In this document: positions 25,767 to 35,119 of the stretch, piece after piece
Position numbering within the stretch: position 1 is the stretch's first letter
Layout: the number at the start of each line of letters is the position of its first letter
Origin: Nonomuraea deserti
Lineage (GTDB): Bacteria; Actinomycetota; Actinomycetes; Streptosporangiales; Streptosporangiaceae
NCBI RefSeq assembly: GCF_004348685.1
Contig: NZ_SMKO01000029.1
Location: forward strand, 1-63,565
Length of the DNA: 63,565 bases
Reading direction: 5' to 3'
Notes under the pieces: generated by a model
Databases searched by the model: none
Told to the model about the DNA's origin: nothing
What the model saw: only the letters and a program-made list of their open reading frames with translations
Translations under genes and position numbers: made by a program

Positions 25767-28331
25767 TCAGGAGGCGGCGGCGTCCTTCTCCCGGTTGCGC
25801 AGGGCCCTGCTCACGCCGTCGGCACCCTCGAGGATCAGCCGGCGCAACGCCTGCGGCGGCTCCTCGTCGGCGAGGTAGTGCTCCGCGGCCTCGACGGTCG
25901 CCGGCTCGATGAGCAGCGCGGGGAAGCATCCCACGGCGAACGTGGACGCCTGGTCGAACGTCCACTCCTTGTAGATCCGCCCCACCTCGGCGAAGTACTT
26001 CTCGCGGTAGGGGGCCAGCAGCTCGGGGTGGCGCGGGTCCTGGAAGCCGCCGATGGTCGTACGGGCGATGTGATTGGCCAGCTCGCCGCCCACGATCCGG
26101 TCCCACGCGGCGGCCTTGGCCTCGGCGGTCGGGATCGCGGCCCGGCAGTGCGCCGCCGAGCGCTCACCCGTCGCCGTAGGGTCGAGCTCCAGCTCGGCGT
26201 CGATGTCCGCCTCGGTCAGGCGGCCGCAGGAGACCAGCGCGTACACCAGCGACCAGCGCAGGTCGGCGTCGACGGTCAGGCCCTCGGGCACGGACGAGCC
26301 GTCGAGGATGCCCTGCAGCAGGTCGAGGTCCTCGCCGGAGCCGGCCACGGGTGCGAACGCCTGGAGGAAGGCGAGCTGGTGGTCGGAGCCCGGCCCGGCG
26401 GAGGCGAGCAGCGCGCGCAGCCTGCCGGCCAGCAGCTCGAGACCCTCCTGCCGCCACGCCGGGTCGGCGTACTGCTGCACGGCCATGCGCGCCTGCCGCA
26501 GCACCGCCTGGAGGACGGTGATGTCGGAGACCGTCTCCGCGCCCGAGACGACCAGCTGGACGTAGTCGCGCGTGGACATCTCGCCGTCGCGGGTCATGTC
26601 CCATGCCGCGGACCAGCACAGGGCCCGCGGCAGCGACTCGGTGAACGCGGCGATGCCGCCGTCGACCAGCGTCTTCAAGGAGCGCTCGTCGAGGCGGACC
26701 TTGGCGTAGGTCAGGTCGTCGTCGTTGATCAGCACGAGGTCGGGCTGCTCCTCGCCGACGAGCTGGGCCACGTTCGTGCGGGCGCCCACCACGTCGAGCT
26801 CCACCCGCCTGGTCCGCGTCAGCTCGCCGCCCGCCAGGGAGTACAGGCCGATGGCGACCCGGTGGGAGCGCAGCGTCGGGTGCTCGGCAGGCGCCTCCTG
26901 CAGCACCTCGAAGCTCGTGAACCGGCCTCCTGACACCTCGAACGAGGGCCGCAGCGTGTTGACCCACGAGGTCTCCAGCCACTCCTTCGACCAGGACGAC
27001 AGGTCACGGCCCGAGGTGCGCTCCAGCGCGTTGAGCAGGTCTTTCAGCTCGGTGTTGCCCCACGCGTGCTCGGCGAAGTAGTCGCGTACGCCGGCCAGGA
27101 AGTTGTCCAGGCCCACGTAGGCGACGAGCTGCTTGAGCACCGAGGCGCCCTTGGCGTAGGTGATGCCGTCGAAGTTGACCTCGACCGCCTGCATGTCGGG
27201 GATGTCGGCGGCGATCGGGTGGGTCGAGGGGAGCTGGTCCTGGCGGTAGGCCCAGGCTTTCTCCACGTTGGCGAAGGTCGTCCACGCGCCCTTGCCCCAC
27301 CGCGTGGCCTCGGCCTGGGCGAGCACGGACATGTAGGTGGCGAACGACTCGTTCAGCCACAGGTCGTCCCACCACCGCATGGTGACGAGGTCGCCGAACC
27401 ACATGTGCGCCATCTCGTGCAGGATCGTCTCGGCGCGCCGCTCGACGACCGCGTCGGTGACGCGGGAGCGGAAGACGTAGTCCTCCAGGAGCGTGACGCA
27501 GGCGGCGTTCTCCATGGCGCCGGCGTTGAACTCGGGCACGAAGAGCTGGTCGTACTTCCCGAAGGGATAGCGCACCCCGAAGACGCGGTGGAAGAAGTCG
27601 AAGCCCTGCCGGGTGACCTCCAGGATGTTGTCGGCGTCGAGGTGGCCGGCCAGCGAGGCCCGGCAGTAGACGCCCAGCGGGATGCCGTCGTGCTCGGAGG
27701 TCACCTTGTGGTACGGGCCGGCCACCAGCGCGGTGATGTAGGTGGAGATGACCGGTGTGGGCGCGAACTGCCAGCGCCGGGCGGCGGGCACCGTGCCGTG
27801 CTTGCCCGCCTGCTCGCGCAGCTCCTCCACGTTGGTGGCGGCGGCGTTGGAGATGACCTCCCAGCCGGCCGGGGCCAGCACGGTGAGCTGGAAGGTGGCC
27901 TTGAGGTCGGGCTGGTCGAAGCAGGCGTACATGCGGTGCGCGTCGGCCGTCTCGAACTGGCTGTGCAGGTAGACGTTCTTGTCGACGGGGTCGACGAAGC
28001 GGTGGAGCCCCTCGCCGGTGCGCATGTAGGAGCAGTCGGCGTCCACGCGCAGCTCGTTGGCCTCGGCGAGCGAGGGCAGCGGGAATCGCCCGTTGGCGGC
28101 GTCGTAGCCCGCCACGTCGAGCTCCTCGCCGTTGAGCACGACCTTGCGCACGCGGGCGCCGTGCAGATCGATGAAGGTGGACGCGCCCGGGCTGGTGCTG
28201 GCGAAGCGGACCGTCGTGACGCTCTCGAAGCGCTCGTCCCCCTCCGTCAGGTCGAGTGCGACCTCGTAAGACTCGACCTTCAGCAGCCGGGCGCGCTCAC
28301 GAGCCTCGTCTCGGGTCAGGTTGCCTGCCAA
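25767..28331 (-). CDS. pepN: Aminopeptidase N (M1 family)
   Basis: 854 aa. The M1 zinc site HEMAHMWFGD with the downstream NESFATYM glutamate, and the exopeptidase GAMEN motif (FNAGAMENAACVTL), are all present. An ERAP1-like C-terminal domain completes the usual length. I choose the TTG at 28331 because AAGGAG lies 7 nt upstream and the protein then begins with the family-typical AGNLTRDEARERARLL; an ATG at 28403 lacks a ribosome binding site. It removes N-terminal residues from peptides in the cytoplasm. Confidence 0.95.
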   Translation of the reverse strand: MAGNLTRDEARERARLLKVESYEVALDLTEGDERFESVTTVRFASTSPGASTFIDLHGARVRKVVLNGEELDVAGYDAANGRFPLPSLAEANELRVDADCSYMRTGEGLHRFVDPVDKNVYLHSQFETADAHRMYACFDQPDLKATFQLTVLAPAGWEVISNAAATNVEELREQAGKHGTVPAARRWQFAPTPVISTYITALVAGPYHKVTSEHDGIPLGVYCRASLAGHLDADNILEVTRQGFDFFHRVFGVRYPFGKYDQLFVPEFNAGAMENAACVTLLEDYVFRSRVTDAVVERRAETILHEMAHMWFGDLVTMRWWDDLWLNESFATYMSVLAQAEATRWGKGAWTTFANVEKAWAYRQDQLPSTHPIAADIPDMQAVEVNFDGITYAKGASVLKQLVAYVGLDNFLAGVRDYFAEHAWGNTELKDLLNALERTSGRDLSSWSKEWLETSWVNTLRPSFEVSGGRFTSFEVLQEAPAEHPTLRSHRVAIGLYSLAGGELTRTRRVELDVVGARTNVAQLVGEEQPDLVLINDDDLTYAKVRLDERSLKTLVDGGIAAFTESLPRALCWSAAWDMTRDGEMSTRDYVQLVVSGAETVSDITVLQAVLRQARMAVQQYADPAWRQEGLELLAGRLRALLASAGPGSDHQLAFLQAFAPVAGSGEDLDLLQGILDGSSVPEGLTVDADLRWSLVYALVSCGRLTEADIDAELELDPTATGERSAAHCRAAIPTAEAKAAAWDRIVGGELANHIARTTIGGFQDPRHPELLAPYREKYFAEVGRIYKEWTFDQASTFAVGCFPALLIEPATVEAAEHYLADEEPPQALRRLILEGADGVSRALRNREKDAAAS

Positions 28332-28421
28332 GTTGCGCTCCTTTTCACCGCTTCGTAGAAGTTTGTCGGTATCCTGCCACGGCGGGAATAGGACCCGAAC
28401 CACCTCAGGTTATGGCCCCAC

Positions 28422-29042
28422 GTGACTGAAAAGATTCCCGTGGACCTGTGGTTCGACCCATCCTGCCCCTTCGCGTGGGTGACGTCACGATGGCTGATCG
28501 AGGTGGCGGAGGTTCGCCCCATCGAGCCGCGCTGGCGCATGATGTCGCTCCACATCCTCAATGAGGACAAAGACGTCTCCGACGACTACCGAGAGCGGGC
28601 CGCCCGGGCCATGGGGTCGGTCAGGGTGGTGGCGGCGGCCGCCGCGAAGCACGGCGAGCAGGCCATCGGCGAGCTCTACACCGCTCTGGGCACCCTGCTG
28701 CACAACGAGGGCAGGAGCAAGGAGCCCGAGCGGCTGCGCGAGACCGTCGAGACCGCGCTCGAGCGGGCCGGCCTCGACAAGAGCCTCGTCGAGGCCATGC
28801 ACTCCGAGGAGTGGGACTCCACCATCCGCGCCTCCCACGACGAGGGCATCACGCTCGTCGGCCAGGAGGTCGGCACGCCCATCATCCGCCTCGGCGCCAA
28901 CGCCTTCTTCGGGCCCGTGATCACCCGCATCCTCCGAGGTGAGGACGCGGGCAAGCTCTGGGACGGCGTGCTGGCGGTCACCGCGTACGAGGACTTCTAC
29001 GAGCTGAAGCGCACGCGCACCAAACGACCGCAATTCGACTGA
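28422..29042 (+). CDS. DsbA-fold, Rv2466c-like mycothiol-dependent oxidoreductase
   Basis: 206 aa. The start VDLWFDPSCPFAWVTSRWLIEV is the thioredoxin-fold active site (pattern), followed by the inserted helical domain and a cis-Pro region VGTPIIRLG. The Rv2466c enzymes of mycobacteria use CPWC; here only the first Cys remains (CPFA), so any chemistry would rely on a monothiol mechanism with mycothiol. It is cytoplasmic (no signal peptide) and divergent from pepN. Confidence 0.87.
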   Translation: MTEKIPVDLWFDPSCPFAWVTSRWLIEVAEVRPIEPRWRMMSLHILNEDKDVSDDYRERAARAMGSVRVVAAAAAKHGEQAIGELYTALGTLLHNEGRSKEPERLRETVETALERAGLDKSLVEAMHSEEWDSTIRASHDEGITLVGQEVGTPIIRLGANAFFGPVITRILRGEDAGKLWDGVLAVTAYEDFYELKRTRTKRPQFD

Positions 29043-29109
29043 CGCATCCGTCTATGCCCTTTGAGTCGTCGTACGCTGGCGGTGGAATAAGGCCGTCGGC
29101 GGTGGAGAA

Positions 29110-29134
29110 GGCTCATCCCAGCCCGGGATGAGCC
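29110..29134. terminator. Hairpin after the DsbA-like gene
   Basis: Ten-bp perfect arms (GGCTCATCCC / GGGATGAGCC) surround a 5-nt loop. There is no U-run, which is common for actinobacterial terminators. It lies between two plus-strand genes. Confidence 0.6.
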
Positions 29135-29171
29135 CTCGCATTGCCGTGTGAAGCGCTGTCAGGATGGTGCA

Positions 29172-30575
29172 ATGCGTCAGCTCTATGTAGGCGGCTCCTG
29201 GACCGCGTCGATGTCGGACGAGTCCATCGAGGTCGTGAACCCGGCCACGGAAGAGATCATCGACCGCGTCCCCGCGGGCTCGCCCGGCGACGTCGAGGCG
29301 GCCGTGCGAGCGGCCAGGCAAGCCTTCCCCCGATGGTCGGACACCGCCGCCGCCGAACGCGGGAAACTGCTCGGCGACGCCGCCGAGCTGCTGAGACAGC
29401 GAGCTGACGAGATCGCCAAGACGATCGCCACCGACATGGGCGCGCCGCTCGGCTTCGCGCTCAAGGTGCAGACGCTCATGCCCGCGACCGTGTTGTCCTC
29501 CTACGCCCGGCTCGCCGAGAGCCATCCGCGCGAGTCGCGGGCCGGCAACTCGCTGGTGCTCAAGGAGCCGGTCGGGGTGGTGGCGGCGATCACGCCGTGG
29601 AACTATCCGCTGCACCAGATCATCTGCAAGGTGGGCCCCGCGCTGGCCGCCGGTTGCACCGTGGTGCTGAAGCCGAGCGAGGTGGCGCCGCTCGCGGCGT
29701 ACGCGCTGGCGGAGATCTTCGACGAGGTCGGCCTGCCCGCGGGGGTGTTCAACCTGGTCAGCGGGCGTGGACCGGTGGTCGGGGAGGCCATGGCCGCCCA
29801 CCCTGAGGTCGACATGGTGTCGTTCACCGGCTCGACCGGCGCGGGCCGGCGGGTGGCCTCGCTCGCGGCCGAGTCGGTCAAGCGGGTCGCGCTCGAGCTG
29901 GGCGGCAAGTCGGCAAATATCATCCTTCCCGATGCCGACCTGCCCCTGGCCGTCAAGGTGGGCGTGGCCAACTGCTTCGTCAACGCCGGCCAGACCTGCT
30001 CGGCGCTGACCCGCATGATCGTCCACCGCGACCAGTACGACGAGGCCGTGCGGCTGGCCGTCGAGACGGCGCGCGGCTACACCGTCGGCGACCCCTTCGA
30101 CGAGTCGACCAGGATCGGCCCGCTGGTGTCGGCGACCCAGCGCGAGCGCGTCGTCCGCTACATCAACAGGGGGCAGGAGGAGGGCGCCAGACTGGTCGCC
30201 GGCGGCACCGAGCAGCCGCACGAACGGGGCTACTACGTCGAGCCGACCGTGTTCGCGGGCGTGGAGCCGGGCATGACGATCGAGCAGGAGGAGATCTTCG
30301 GCCCTGTGCTGTCGCTGATCCCGTACACGACCGAGGACATGGCCGTCGAGATCGCCAACGGCACGAAGTACGGCCTGGCCGGAGCCGTCTGGGCGGGCAC
30401 CGAGGAACACGCCGTGTCGGTCGCCCGCAGGCTCCGCACGGGCCAGGTGGCCGTCAACGGCGGCCGGTTCAACCCGATGGCCCCCTTCGGCGGCTACAAG
30501 CAGTCGGGTGTGGGCCGGGAGCTCGGCGAGTACGGGCTCGAGGAGTTCCTGGAGATCAAGGCGCTGCAGCTGTAG
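29172..30575 (+). CDS. NAD(P)-dependent aldehyde dehydrogenase
   Basis: 467 aa. All family elements appear: [38 protein letters not shown], the general base in [10 protein letters not shown], the nucleophilic cysteine in [11 protein letters not shown] and [13 protein letters not shown]. It oxidises an aldehyde to an acid; the substrate is not readable, though the sequence style is that of broad-range or betaine-aldehyde-like enzymes. ATG 29172 is chosen because the protein then starts with the usual [11 protein letters not shown]. Confidence 0.95.
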   Translation: MRQLYVGGSWTASMSDESIEVVNPATEEIIDRVPAGSPGDVEAAVRAARQAFPRWSDTAAAERGKLLGDAAELLRQRADEIAKTIATDMGAPLGFALKVQTLMPATVLSSYARLAESHPRESRAGNSLVLKEPVGVVAAITPWNYPLHQIICKVGPALAAGCTVVLKPSEVAPLAAYALAEIFDEVGLPAGVFNLVSGRGPVVGEAMAAHPEVDMVSFTGSTGAGRRVASLAAESVKRVALELGGKSANIILPDADLPLAVKVGVANCFVNAGQTCSALTRMIVHRDQYDEAVRLAVETARGYTVGDPFDESTRIGPLVSATQRERVVRYINRGQEEGARLVAGGTEQPHERGYYVEPTVFAGVEPGMTIEQEEIFGPVLSLIPYTTEDMAVEIANGTKYGLAGAVWAGTEEHAVSVARRLRTGQVAVNGGRFNPMAPFGGYKQSGVGRELGEYGLEEFLEIKALQL

Positions 30576-30600
30576 CCGCCGGAGGTGGCGCGCCGGCGGG

Positions 30601-31329
30601 TCAGACGAACAGCCCGCCGGTGGCGTGCACGTTGTGGCCGGTGACCCAGCGCCCGTCGGGGCCCGCCAGGAAGGCGACCACGGCGGCGATGTCGTCGGGC
30701 CTGCCGAGACGCTGCAGCGCGGCGAACCTCTCCGCCTGCTCCAGCGCCTCCGGCGGGTTGGCGCCGCGCAGCATGTCGGTGTCGGTCGCGCCGGACGAGA
30801 CGACGTTCACGGTGATGCCCCGCCCGCCCAGCTCGCGTGACGCCACCTTGGCGAACTGCTCGACCGCCCCCTTGCTGCCGCAATAGAGCATCAGCCCGGG
30901 CGCGGGCACCTGGGTGTTGAGCGTCGAGATCGTGATGATCCGCCCGCCGTCGCGCATGACCCGGCCCGCCCACTGCGTGGCCAGGAACACCGCCCGGGTG
31001 TTCACAGCGAAGACCCGCTCGTAGTCGTCGCCGGTGATGTCGGTCAGCGGCTTCTGCAGGCTCAGCGCGGCGTTGTTGACGAGGACGTCCAGTCCGGGCA
31101 GCCGCGCCTCCGCCTCGGCGAACAACCGCTCCAGATCGTCCTCGTCACCCAGATCGGCGCGTACGGCGTGCGCCCCCGTCTCCTTGGCCACCTGCCGCGC
31201 CGCCTCTTCCGAGTGCTCGTAGCAGAACACGACCTCCGCCCCGTCGCCGGTCAACCGCTCCACGACGGCCCGGCCGATGCCTCTGGAGCCTCCGGTGACC
31301 AGTGCGCCCTTTCCTGAAAGTACGCTCAT
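30601..31329 (-). CDS. Short-chain dehydrogenase/reductase
   Basis: 242 aa, classical SDR. The NAD(P) loop is TGGSRGIG, the structural motif NNAAL, the catalytic Ser lies in ISTLN, and the Tyr-Lys pair in YCGSKGAVEQ; the end HATGGLFV is also typical of FabG-like enzymes. It begins 9 bp after the deformylase stop, so the two are cotranscribed. The substrate is unknown. Confidence 0.92.
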   Translation of the reverse strand: MSVLSGKGALVTGGSRGIGRAVVERLTGDGAEVVFCYEHSEEAARQVAKETGAHAVRADLGDEDDLERLFAEAEARLPGLDVLVNNAALSLQKPLTDITGDDYERVFAVNTRAVFLATQWAGRVMRDGGRIITISTLNTQVPAPGLMLYCGSKGAVEQFAKVASRELGGRGITVNVVSSGATDTDMLRGANPPEALEQAERFAALQRLGRPDDIAAVVAFLAGPDGRWVTGHNVHATGGLFV

Positions 31330-31338
31330 GCGGCCAAC

Positions 31339-31824
31339 CTACGCCCTGAGCATGATGTCGCGGGCTTCGTTCCTGGGGAGGCGGTCGACGTACAGCTTGC
31401 CGTCCAGATGCTCGGTCTCGTGCTGGAAGCAGCGCGCCAGCGATCCGCGCGCCTTGATGCGCACGGGGCGCTGCAGCCGGTCGACGCCCTCGACGGTCAC
31501 GCCCGCGGACCGCGCGACGGGGGCGTAGATCGGCTGGCCCGTGCGGCGGTCGGGCACCGACAGGCAGCCTTCCTCGTCGAGCACCTCCTCCGGATCGTCG
31601 ACGGCCAGCCGCGGATTGATCACGTGGCCCTTGCGCCCGCTGATGTCGTAGACGAACAACCTCCGTGACACGCCGATCTGGGGGCCCGCCAGGCCGACAC
31701 CGTTGACCGCGTACATCGCCTGGAACATCTCGTCGATCAGCCGGCGCAGGTCGCGGTCGAAGTCGGTGACGGGATCGGCGGTCGTGCGCAGCACCGGATC
31801 GCCGATGATGCGGATCTCGCGCAT
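31339..31824 (-). CDS. def: Peptide deformylase
   Basis: 161 aa. Motif I GVGLAGPQIG, motif II EEGCLSVP and motif III QHETEHLDG are present. The Cys of motif II and the two His of motif III bind the metal. The usual HExDH reads HETEH, a conservative Asp-to-Glu change outside the ligands. The enzyme removes the formyl group from nascent proteins. This may be one of several copies. Confidence 0.95.
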   Translation of the reverse strand: MREIRIIGDPVLRTTADPVTDFDRDLRRLIDEMFQAMYAVNGVGLAGPQIGVSRRLFVYDISGRKGHVINPRLAVDDPEEVLDEEGCLSVPDRRTGQPIYAPVARSAGVTVEGVDRLQRPVRIKARGSLARCFQHETEHLDGKLYVDRLPRNEARDIMLRA

Positions 31825-31915
31825 ACGATTTCTGCTTTCGTAAGGACTGGACTGCGGGACGGGTCCTTACTCTAGCAAGCGGGCCCGATCGGCGAGGCTG
31901 TGGAAGACTGGTCAC

Positions 31916-32383
31916 GTGCGTGTCTACATCGGTGCCGACCATGCCGGCTATGAGCTGAAAAACCACCTCGTGTCCTGGCTCAAGGACCACGGTCACGACG
32001 TGATCGACTGCGGGCCCTTCGTCTACGACGCGGAGGACGACTATCCCGCGTTCGTCCTGCGCGCGGCCGAAGGCGTCGCGGGCGACCCCGGCAGCCTGGG
32101 GGTGGTCATCGGAGGCTCGGGCAACGGCGAGCAGATCGCCGCCAACAAGGTGCGCGGCATCCGCGCGGCACTGGCCTGGAGCGAGGAGACGGCCGCACTG
32201 GCCCGCGAGCACAACAACGCCAACGTCGTCAGCGTCGGCGCGCGCATGCACGCCGTCGACGACGCGACCAGATTCGTGGAGGTCTTCCTGACCACGTCGT
32301 TCTCCGGCAGCGAGCGCCACAGCAGGCGGATCGCGCAGCTCGACACCTACGAGACGATCGGCCAGCTGCCCTCCCTGCCCTAG
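31916..32383 (+). CDS. rpiB: Ribose-5-phosphate isomerase B
   Basis: 155 aa from GTG 31916. The N-terminal GADHAGYELK and the loop IGGSGNGEQIAANKVRGIRAAL are diagnostic of RpiB/LacAB. As in the mycobacterial enzyme, the Cys base of the E. coli type is absent and a Glu stands in the loop. It interconverts ribose 5-phosphate and ribulose 5-phosphate in the pentose phosphate pathway. Confidence 0.95.
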   Translation: MRVYIGADHAGYELKNHLVSWLKDHGHDVIDCGPFVYDAEDDYPAFVLRAAEGVAGDPGSLGVVIGGSGNGEQIAANKVRGIRAALAWSEETAALAREHNNANVVSVGARMHAVDDATRFVEVFLTTSFSGSERHSRRIAQLDTYETIGQLPSLP

Positions 32384-32526
32384 CCCTTGCGCTTGGCGTC
32401 GCGCCTGGGCATCTCGTCGCGCAGAGGCCGCCGGTCGGCGGCCTCCTGCTGCTCCCTCGACGGTCTCGACACGTCGCGGGCACGCATGGCGACGGTCGCA
32501 GTGATCTGCAGGCTTTGCAGGGCCAT
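32380..32526 (-). CDS. Possible 48-aa basic small protein
   Basis: ATG 32526 to TAG 32380 encodes 48 aa: N-terminus MALQSLQITA, then TVAMRARDVSRPSREQQEAA, with the C-terminus RRDAKRKG. It begins 15 bp after the acetyltransferase stop on the same strand, fills the gap exactly, and its stop interlocks with that of rpiB. The ribosome binding site is weak (GGTCGGGG). The charged C-terminal half would suit an RNA- or nucleic-acid-associated peptide, but no family was recognised. Confidence 0.4.
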   Translation of the reverse strand: MALQSLQITATVAMRARDVSRPSREQQEAADRRPLRDEMPRRDAKRKG

Positions 32527-32541
32527 GTCCCCGACCCTACG

Positions 32542-33771
32542 TCAGAACGTCAGCCCCGACCATGGCTTCGGGCTCCACGACATGGCGGTGGCCAGCGAAC
32601 GCAGCGCACCAGGGGAGTGCTCCTGCACCAGCCCCGCCGCCAGTTGCTGCATGAGCAGGCCGTCACCGAGAAACGCCGAGCCGAGCGAGGTCACCGGCAG
32701 CGTCACGTCAGGCTGGTCCTCGACGGGCGTGCACTCCGCGCCCGCCTGGCCGGCGGTGAGCCGCCAGCGCCGGGCGTTCCACGGGCACACGTCGTCCTCG
32801 ACCTCGATCACCACGTCGACCGGCGCGGAGTAGGACCGGGAGACGAGAGCGCCCTCCACCTCGACCAGGCGCACCCACAGCTCGTCGTTCCAGCTCGCGC
32901 GCACCTGCCGCGGGTCGGCCAGCAGCGTGAGCAGGGGGTCGTCCACCGGCCTGGGACGGGCGTCGACCCGGGAGACCAGATCGCGGTCGAGCACGCTGCG
33001 CCACAGCAGCGCGTAGGCCGCCGGGTCGGCCGCCTCCAACTCCTGCAGCTTCAGCTCTCCATCGGGGAGGCCGTTGGCGTCCCACGACGACTTGATCCGG
33101 AACAGGGCGTAACCGCGCACGCCGCCGTCGTCCTCGGCCAGCACCGAGCGCAGCGGGCCGGCCCCGCCCTGGTCGGCCTCCTCGTCGGCCAGCACGTTGT
33201 CCCAGAACCGCGCGTTGCGCTCGTAGCGCCCTGGACGCCGGGCCACGACGGAGGCGAACACCTTCTCCAGGTCGGCGCGTACGTCGGCGGGCCTGGCGAC
33301 CCTGAGCCTGAGCGACGGGTCCGACGGAGCGTTGGCGACGAACGCCGAACCCTGCTTCCTGAGGTGGAACGACAGCTCGCTCGACGCCCTGCCGTAGCCG
33401 TACCTGCCGTAGATGGAAGCCTCGGAGGCGTAGAGAGCGGCGACGCTCTCCCCCCGCTCCCGGATGTCGGAGAGCTGCCTGCGCATCAGCGACGACAGAA
33501 CGCCGCGGCGGCGATGGGAGGGCAGCACGCTGACGGCCGTCACGCCCGCGACCGGGAGCTGCCTGCCGGGAACCGTCATGGTGAGGCTGTAGATGGACGT
33601 GACGCCCGCGACAAGGTCTCCGTCGAAGGCCGCGAGCGTGCGGTCGAACTCCGTCTCGGCCTTGTAGCGCTCGTTCTGCGTGGGATTCGGCCGCCAGCCG
33701 AACGCCTCTTCGAGCACCAGCGCGAACGCCGGCCACTCGGACTCGTCAATCGGGCGGATCGGATACGTCAT
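32542..33771 (-). CDS. Eis-like GNAT acetyltransferase
   Basis: 409 aa, the length of the Eis family: an N-terminal GNAT domain (GVTAVSVLPSHRRRGVLSSLMRRQL is the acetyl-CoA loop), a second GNAT-like domain and a C-terminal SCP2-like domain ending in aromatic F, whose carboxylate is catalytic in Eis. YGRYGYG around residue 120 supplies the conserved Tyr. Known members acetylate aminoglycosides or lysines; the actual substrate here is unknown. Confidence 0.9.
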   Translation of the reverse strand: MTYPIRPIDESEWPAFALVLEEAFGWRPNPTQNERYKAETEFDRTLAAFDGDLVAGVTSIYSLTMTVPGRQLPVAGVTAVSVLPSHRRRGVLSSLMRRQLSDIRERGESVAALYASEASIYGRYGYGRASSELSFHLRKQGSAFVANAPSDPSLRLRVARPADVRADLEKVFASVVARRPGRYERNARFWDNVLADEEADQGGAGPLRSVLAEDDGGVRGYALFRIKSSWDANGLPDGELKLQELEAADPAAYALLWRSVLDRDLVSRVDARPRPVDDPLLTLLADPRQVRASWNDELWVRLVEVEGALVSRSYSAPVDVVIEVEDDVCPWNARRWRLTAGQAGAECTPVEDQPDVTLPVTSLGSAFLGDGLLMQQLAAGLVQEHSPGALRSLATAMSWSPKPWSGLTF

Positions 33772-33889
33772 CTGTCCACGGTAGGAGCGGGCAAAGCGGG
33801 AGGGCCACCGAATATCCGTGCTTAATGATCAAGGCCTTGGTCAAGTGGGCTGCCCAAACACGGGTCAGACCGATACAGTCAGGCCCATC

Positions 33890-35005
33890 ATGAGTTCCCG
33901 ACCGGCGCCGCTGATCCCGCCACGGGTCCGTGCCGTCCTGGTGCGGGTGCCGGGGCTGGTGGCCGCCGTCCGGTTCATCCGGCGAGGGCCGCTGGCCCGC
34001 GACCGCAACCTGCTCATCACGCTGACCGTCCTCGCGCTCGTCATCGGGTTCCTCGCGGTCAAGGCCTCGACCGAATGGTTCTCGCCCTCCCTGCTCATCC
34101 TCGTCACCCTGATCGGCGGGCTCCAGCTTCGACTGCGCAGCCTGGTCAAGCTCCTCGTGGGCGTCGGCGTCGCGCTCGGCTACATCGCGATCGGGCTGGG
34201 CCCCGGCCGGATCGGCGTCGGGCTGACCGTGACGATCGTGTTCACCACGGTGCTCGCCGTGCTCATGGCCCGCACCAGGGGAAAGCTCGGCGTCCAGGGG
34301 CTGCGCGGCGACGCCATGCTGCTGGAGCTGCGCGACCGCCTCAGGAGCCAGGGCGAGCTGCCCCCGCTGCCCAAGGACTGGGGCGGCAAGGTGGTGCTCA
34401 AGCAGGCCGGCGGGTCGTCGTTCGGGGGAGACTTCCTGGTCTCCATGCGCGACGGCAACTCCGTCGAGATCGCCCTGGTCGACGTGTCCGGCAAGGGCGT
34501 CGACGCGGGCACCAGGGCGCTGCTGCTGTCCGGCACGTTCGGCGGGCTGCTCGGATCGGTCGACGACTTCCTGCCCGCGTGCAACACCTACCTGCACCGC
34601 CAGCGAGGCGACGAGGGGTTCGTGACCGCGGTGCACGTGCGGCTCGACCTCGACACGGGCGACTACACGATCACCTCGGCCGGGCATCCCCCGGTGGTGA
34701 AGTTCGACGCGGGCACGGGCAACTGGCAGGTGGCCACGGCCAAGGGCGTGGTGCTCGGCGTGGTGCCCGACCTGCACTGCGAGCCCGACAGCGGCACCCT
34801 GCGCAAGGGCGATGCGCTGTTGCTCTTCACCGACGGCCTCATCGAACAACCGGGGCGCGACATCGACGCCGGGCTCGACCGGCTGCTCGGCGAGGCGGAG
34901 CGGCTGCTGCCGTCCGGTTTCCGCGACGGCGCGCGGCCGCTGGTCAACGCCATGGCCTCCGGCCACAACGACGACTGCGCATTGGTGCTGATCTGGCGCC
35001 CCTGA
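33890..35005 (+). CDS. PP2C/SpoIIE-type serine phosphatase with N-terminal membrane anchor
   Basis: 371 aa from ATG 33890. Four hydrophobic segments (about residues 40-130) precede the SpoIIE-type phosphatase domain, with metal-binding GGDFLVS, VDVSGKGVDAG, TSAGHPP, LLLFTDGLIE and GHNDDCALVLI. These phosphatases normally dephosphorylate anti-anti-sigma factors. No sensor domain other than the membrane part is visible. Confidence 0.93.
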   Translation: MSSRPAPLIPPRVRAVLVRVPGLVAAVRFIRRGPLARDRNLLITLTVLALVIGFLAVKASTEWFSPSLLILVTLIGGLQLRLRSLVKLLVGVGVALGYIAIGLGPGRIGVGLTVTIVFTTVLAVLMARTRGKLGVQGLRGDAMLLELRDRLRSQGELPPLPKDWGGKVVLKQAGGSSFGGDFLVSMRDGNSVEIALVDVSGKGVDAGTRALLLSGTFGGLLGSVDDFLPACNTYLHRQRGDEGFVTAVHVRLDLDTGDYTITSAGHPPVVKFDAGTGNWQVATAKGVVLGVVPDLHCEPDSGTLRKGDALLLFTDGLIEQPGRDIDAGLDRLLGEAERLLPSGFRDGARPLVNAMASGHNDDCALVLIWRP

Positions 35006-35119
35006 TGACGAACCACATGGTTCAGGTCGTGTTGGCAGTCACTGGCAGCGTGCTCGACGCTGCTGGGATCCTCTAGAGGTTCGGGCCCCGGCGGAGCGGC
35101 GCGGCTCCACCGGGTCCCG

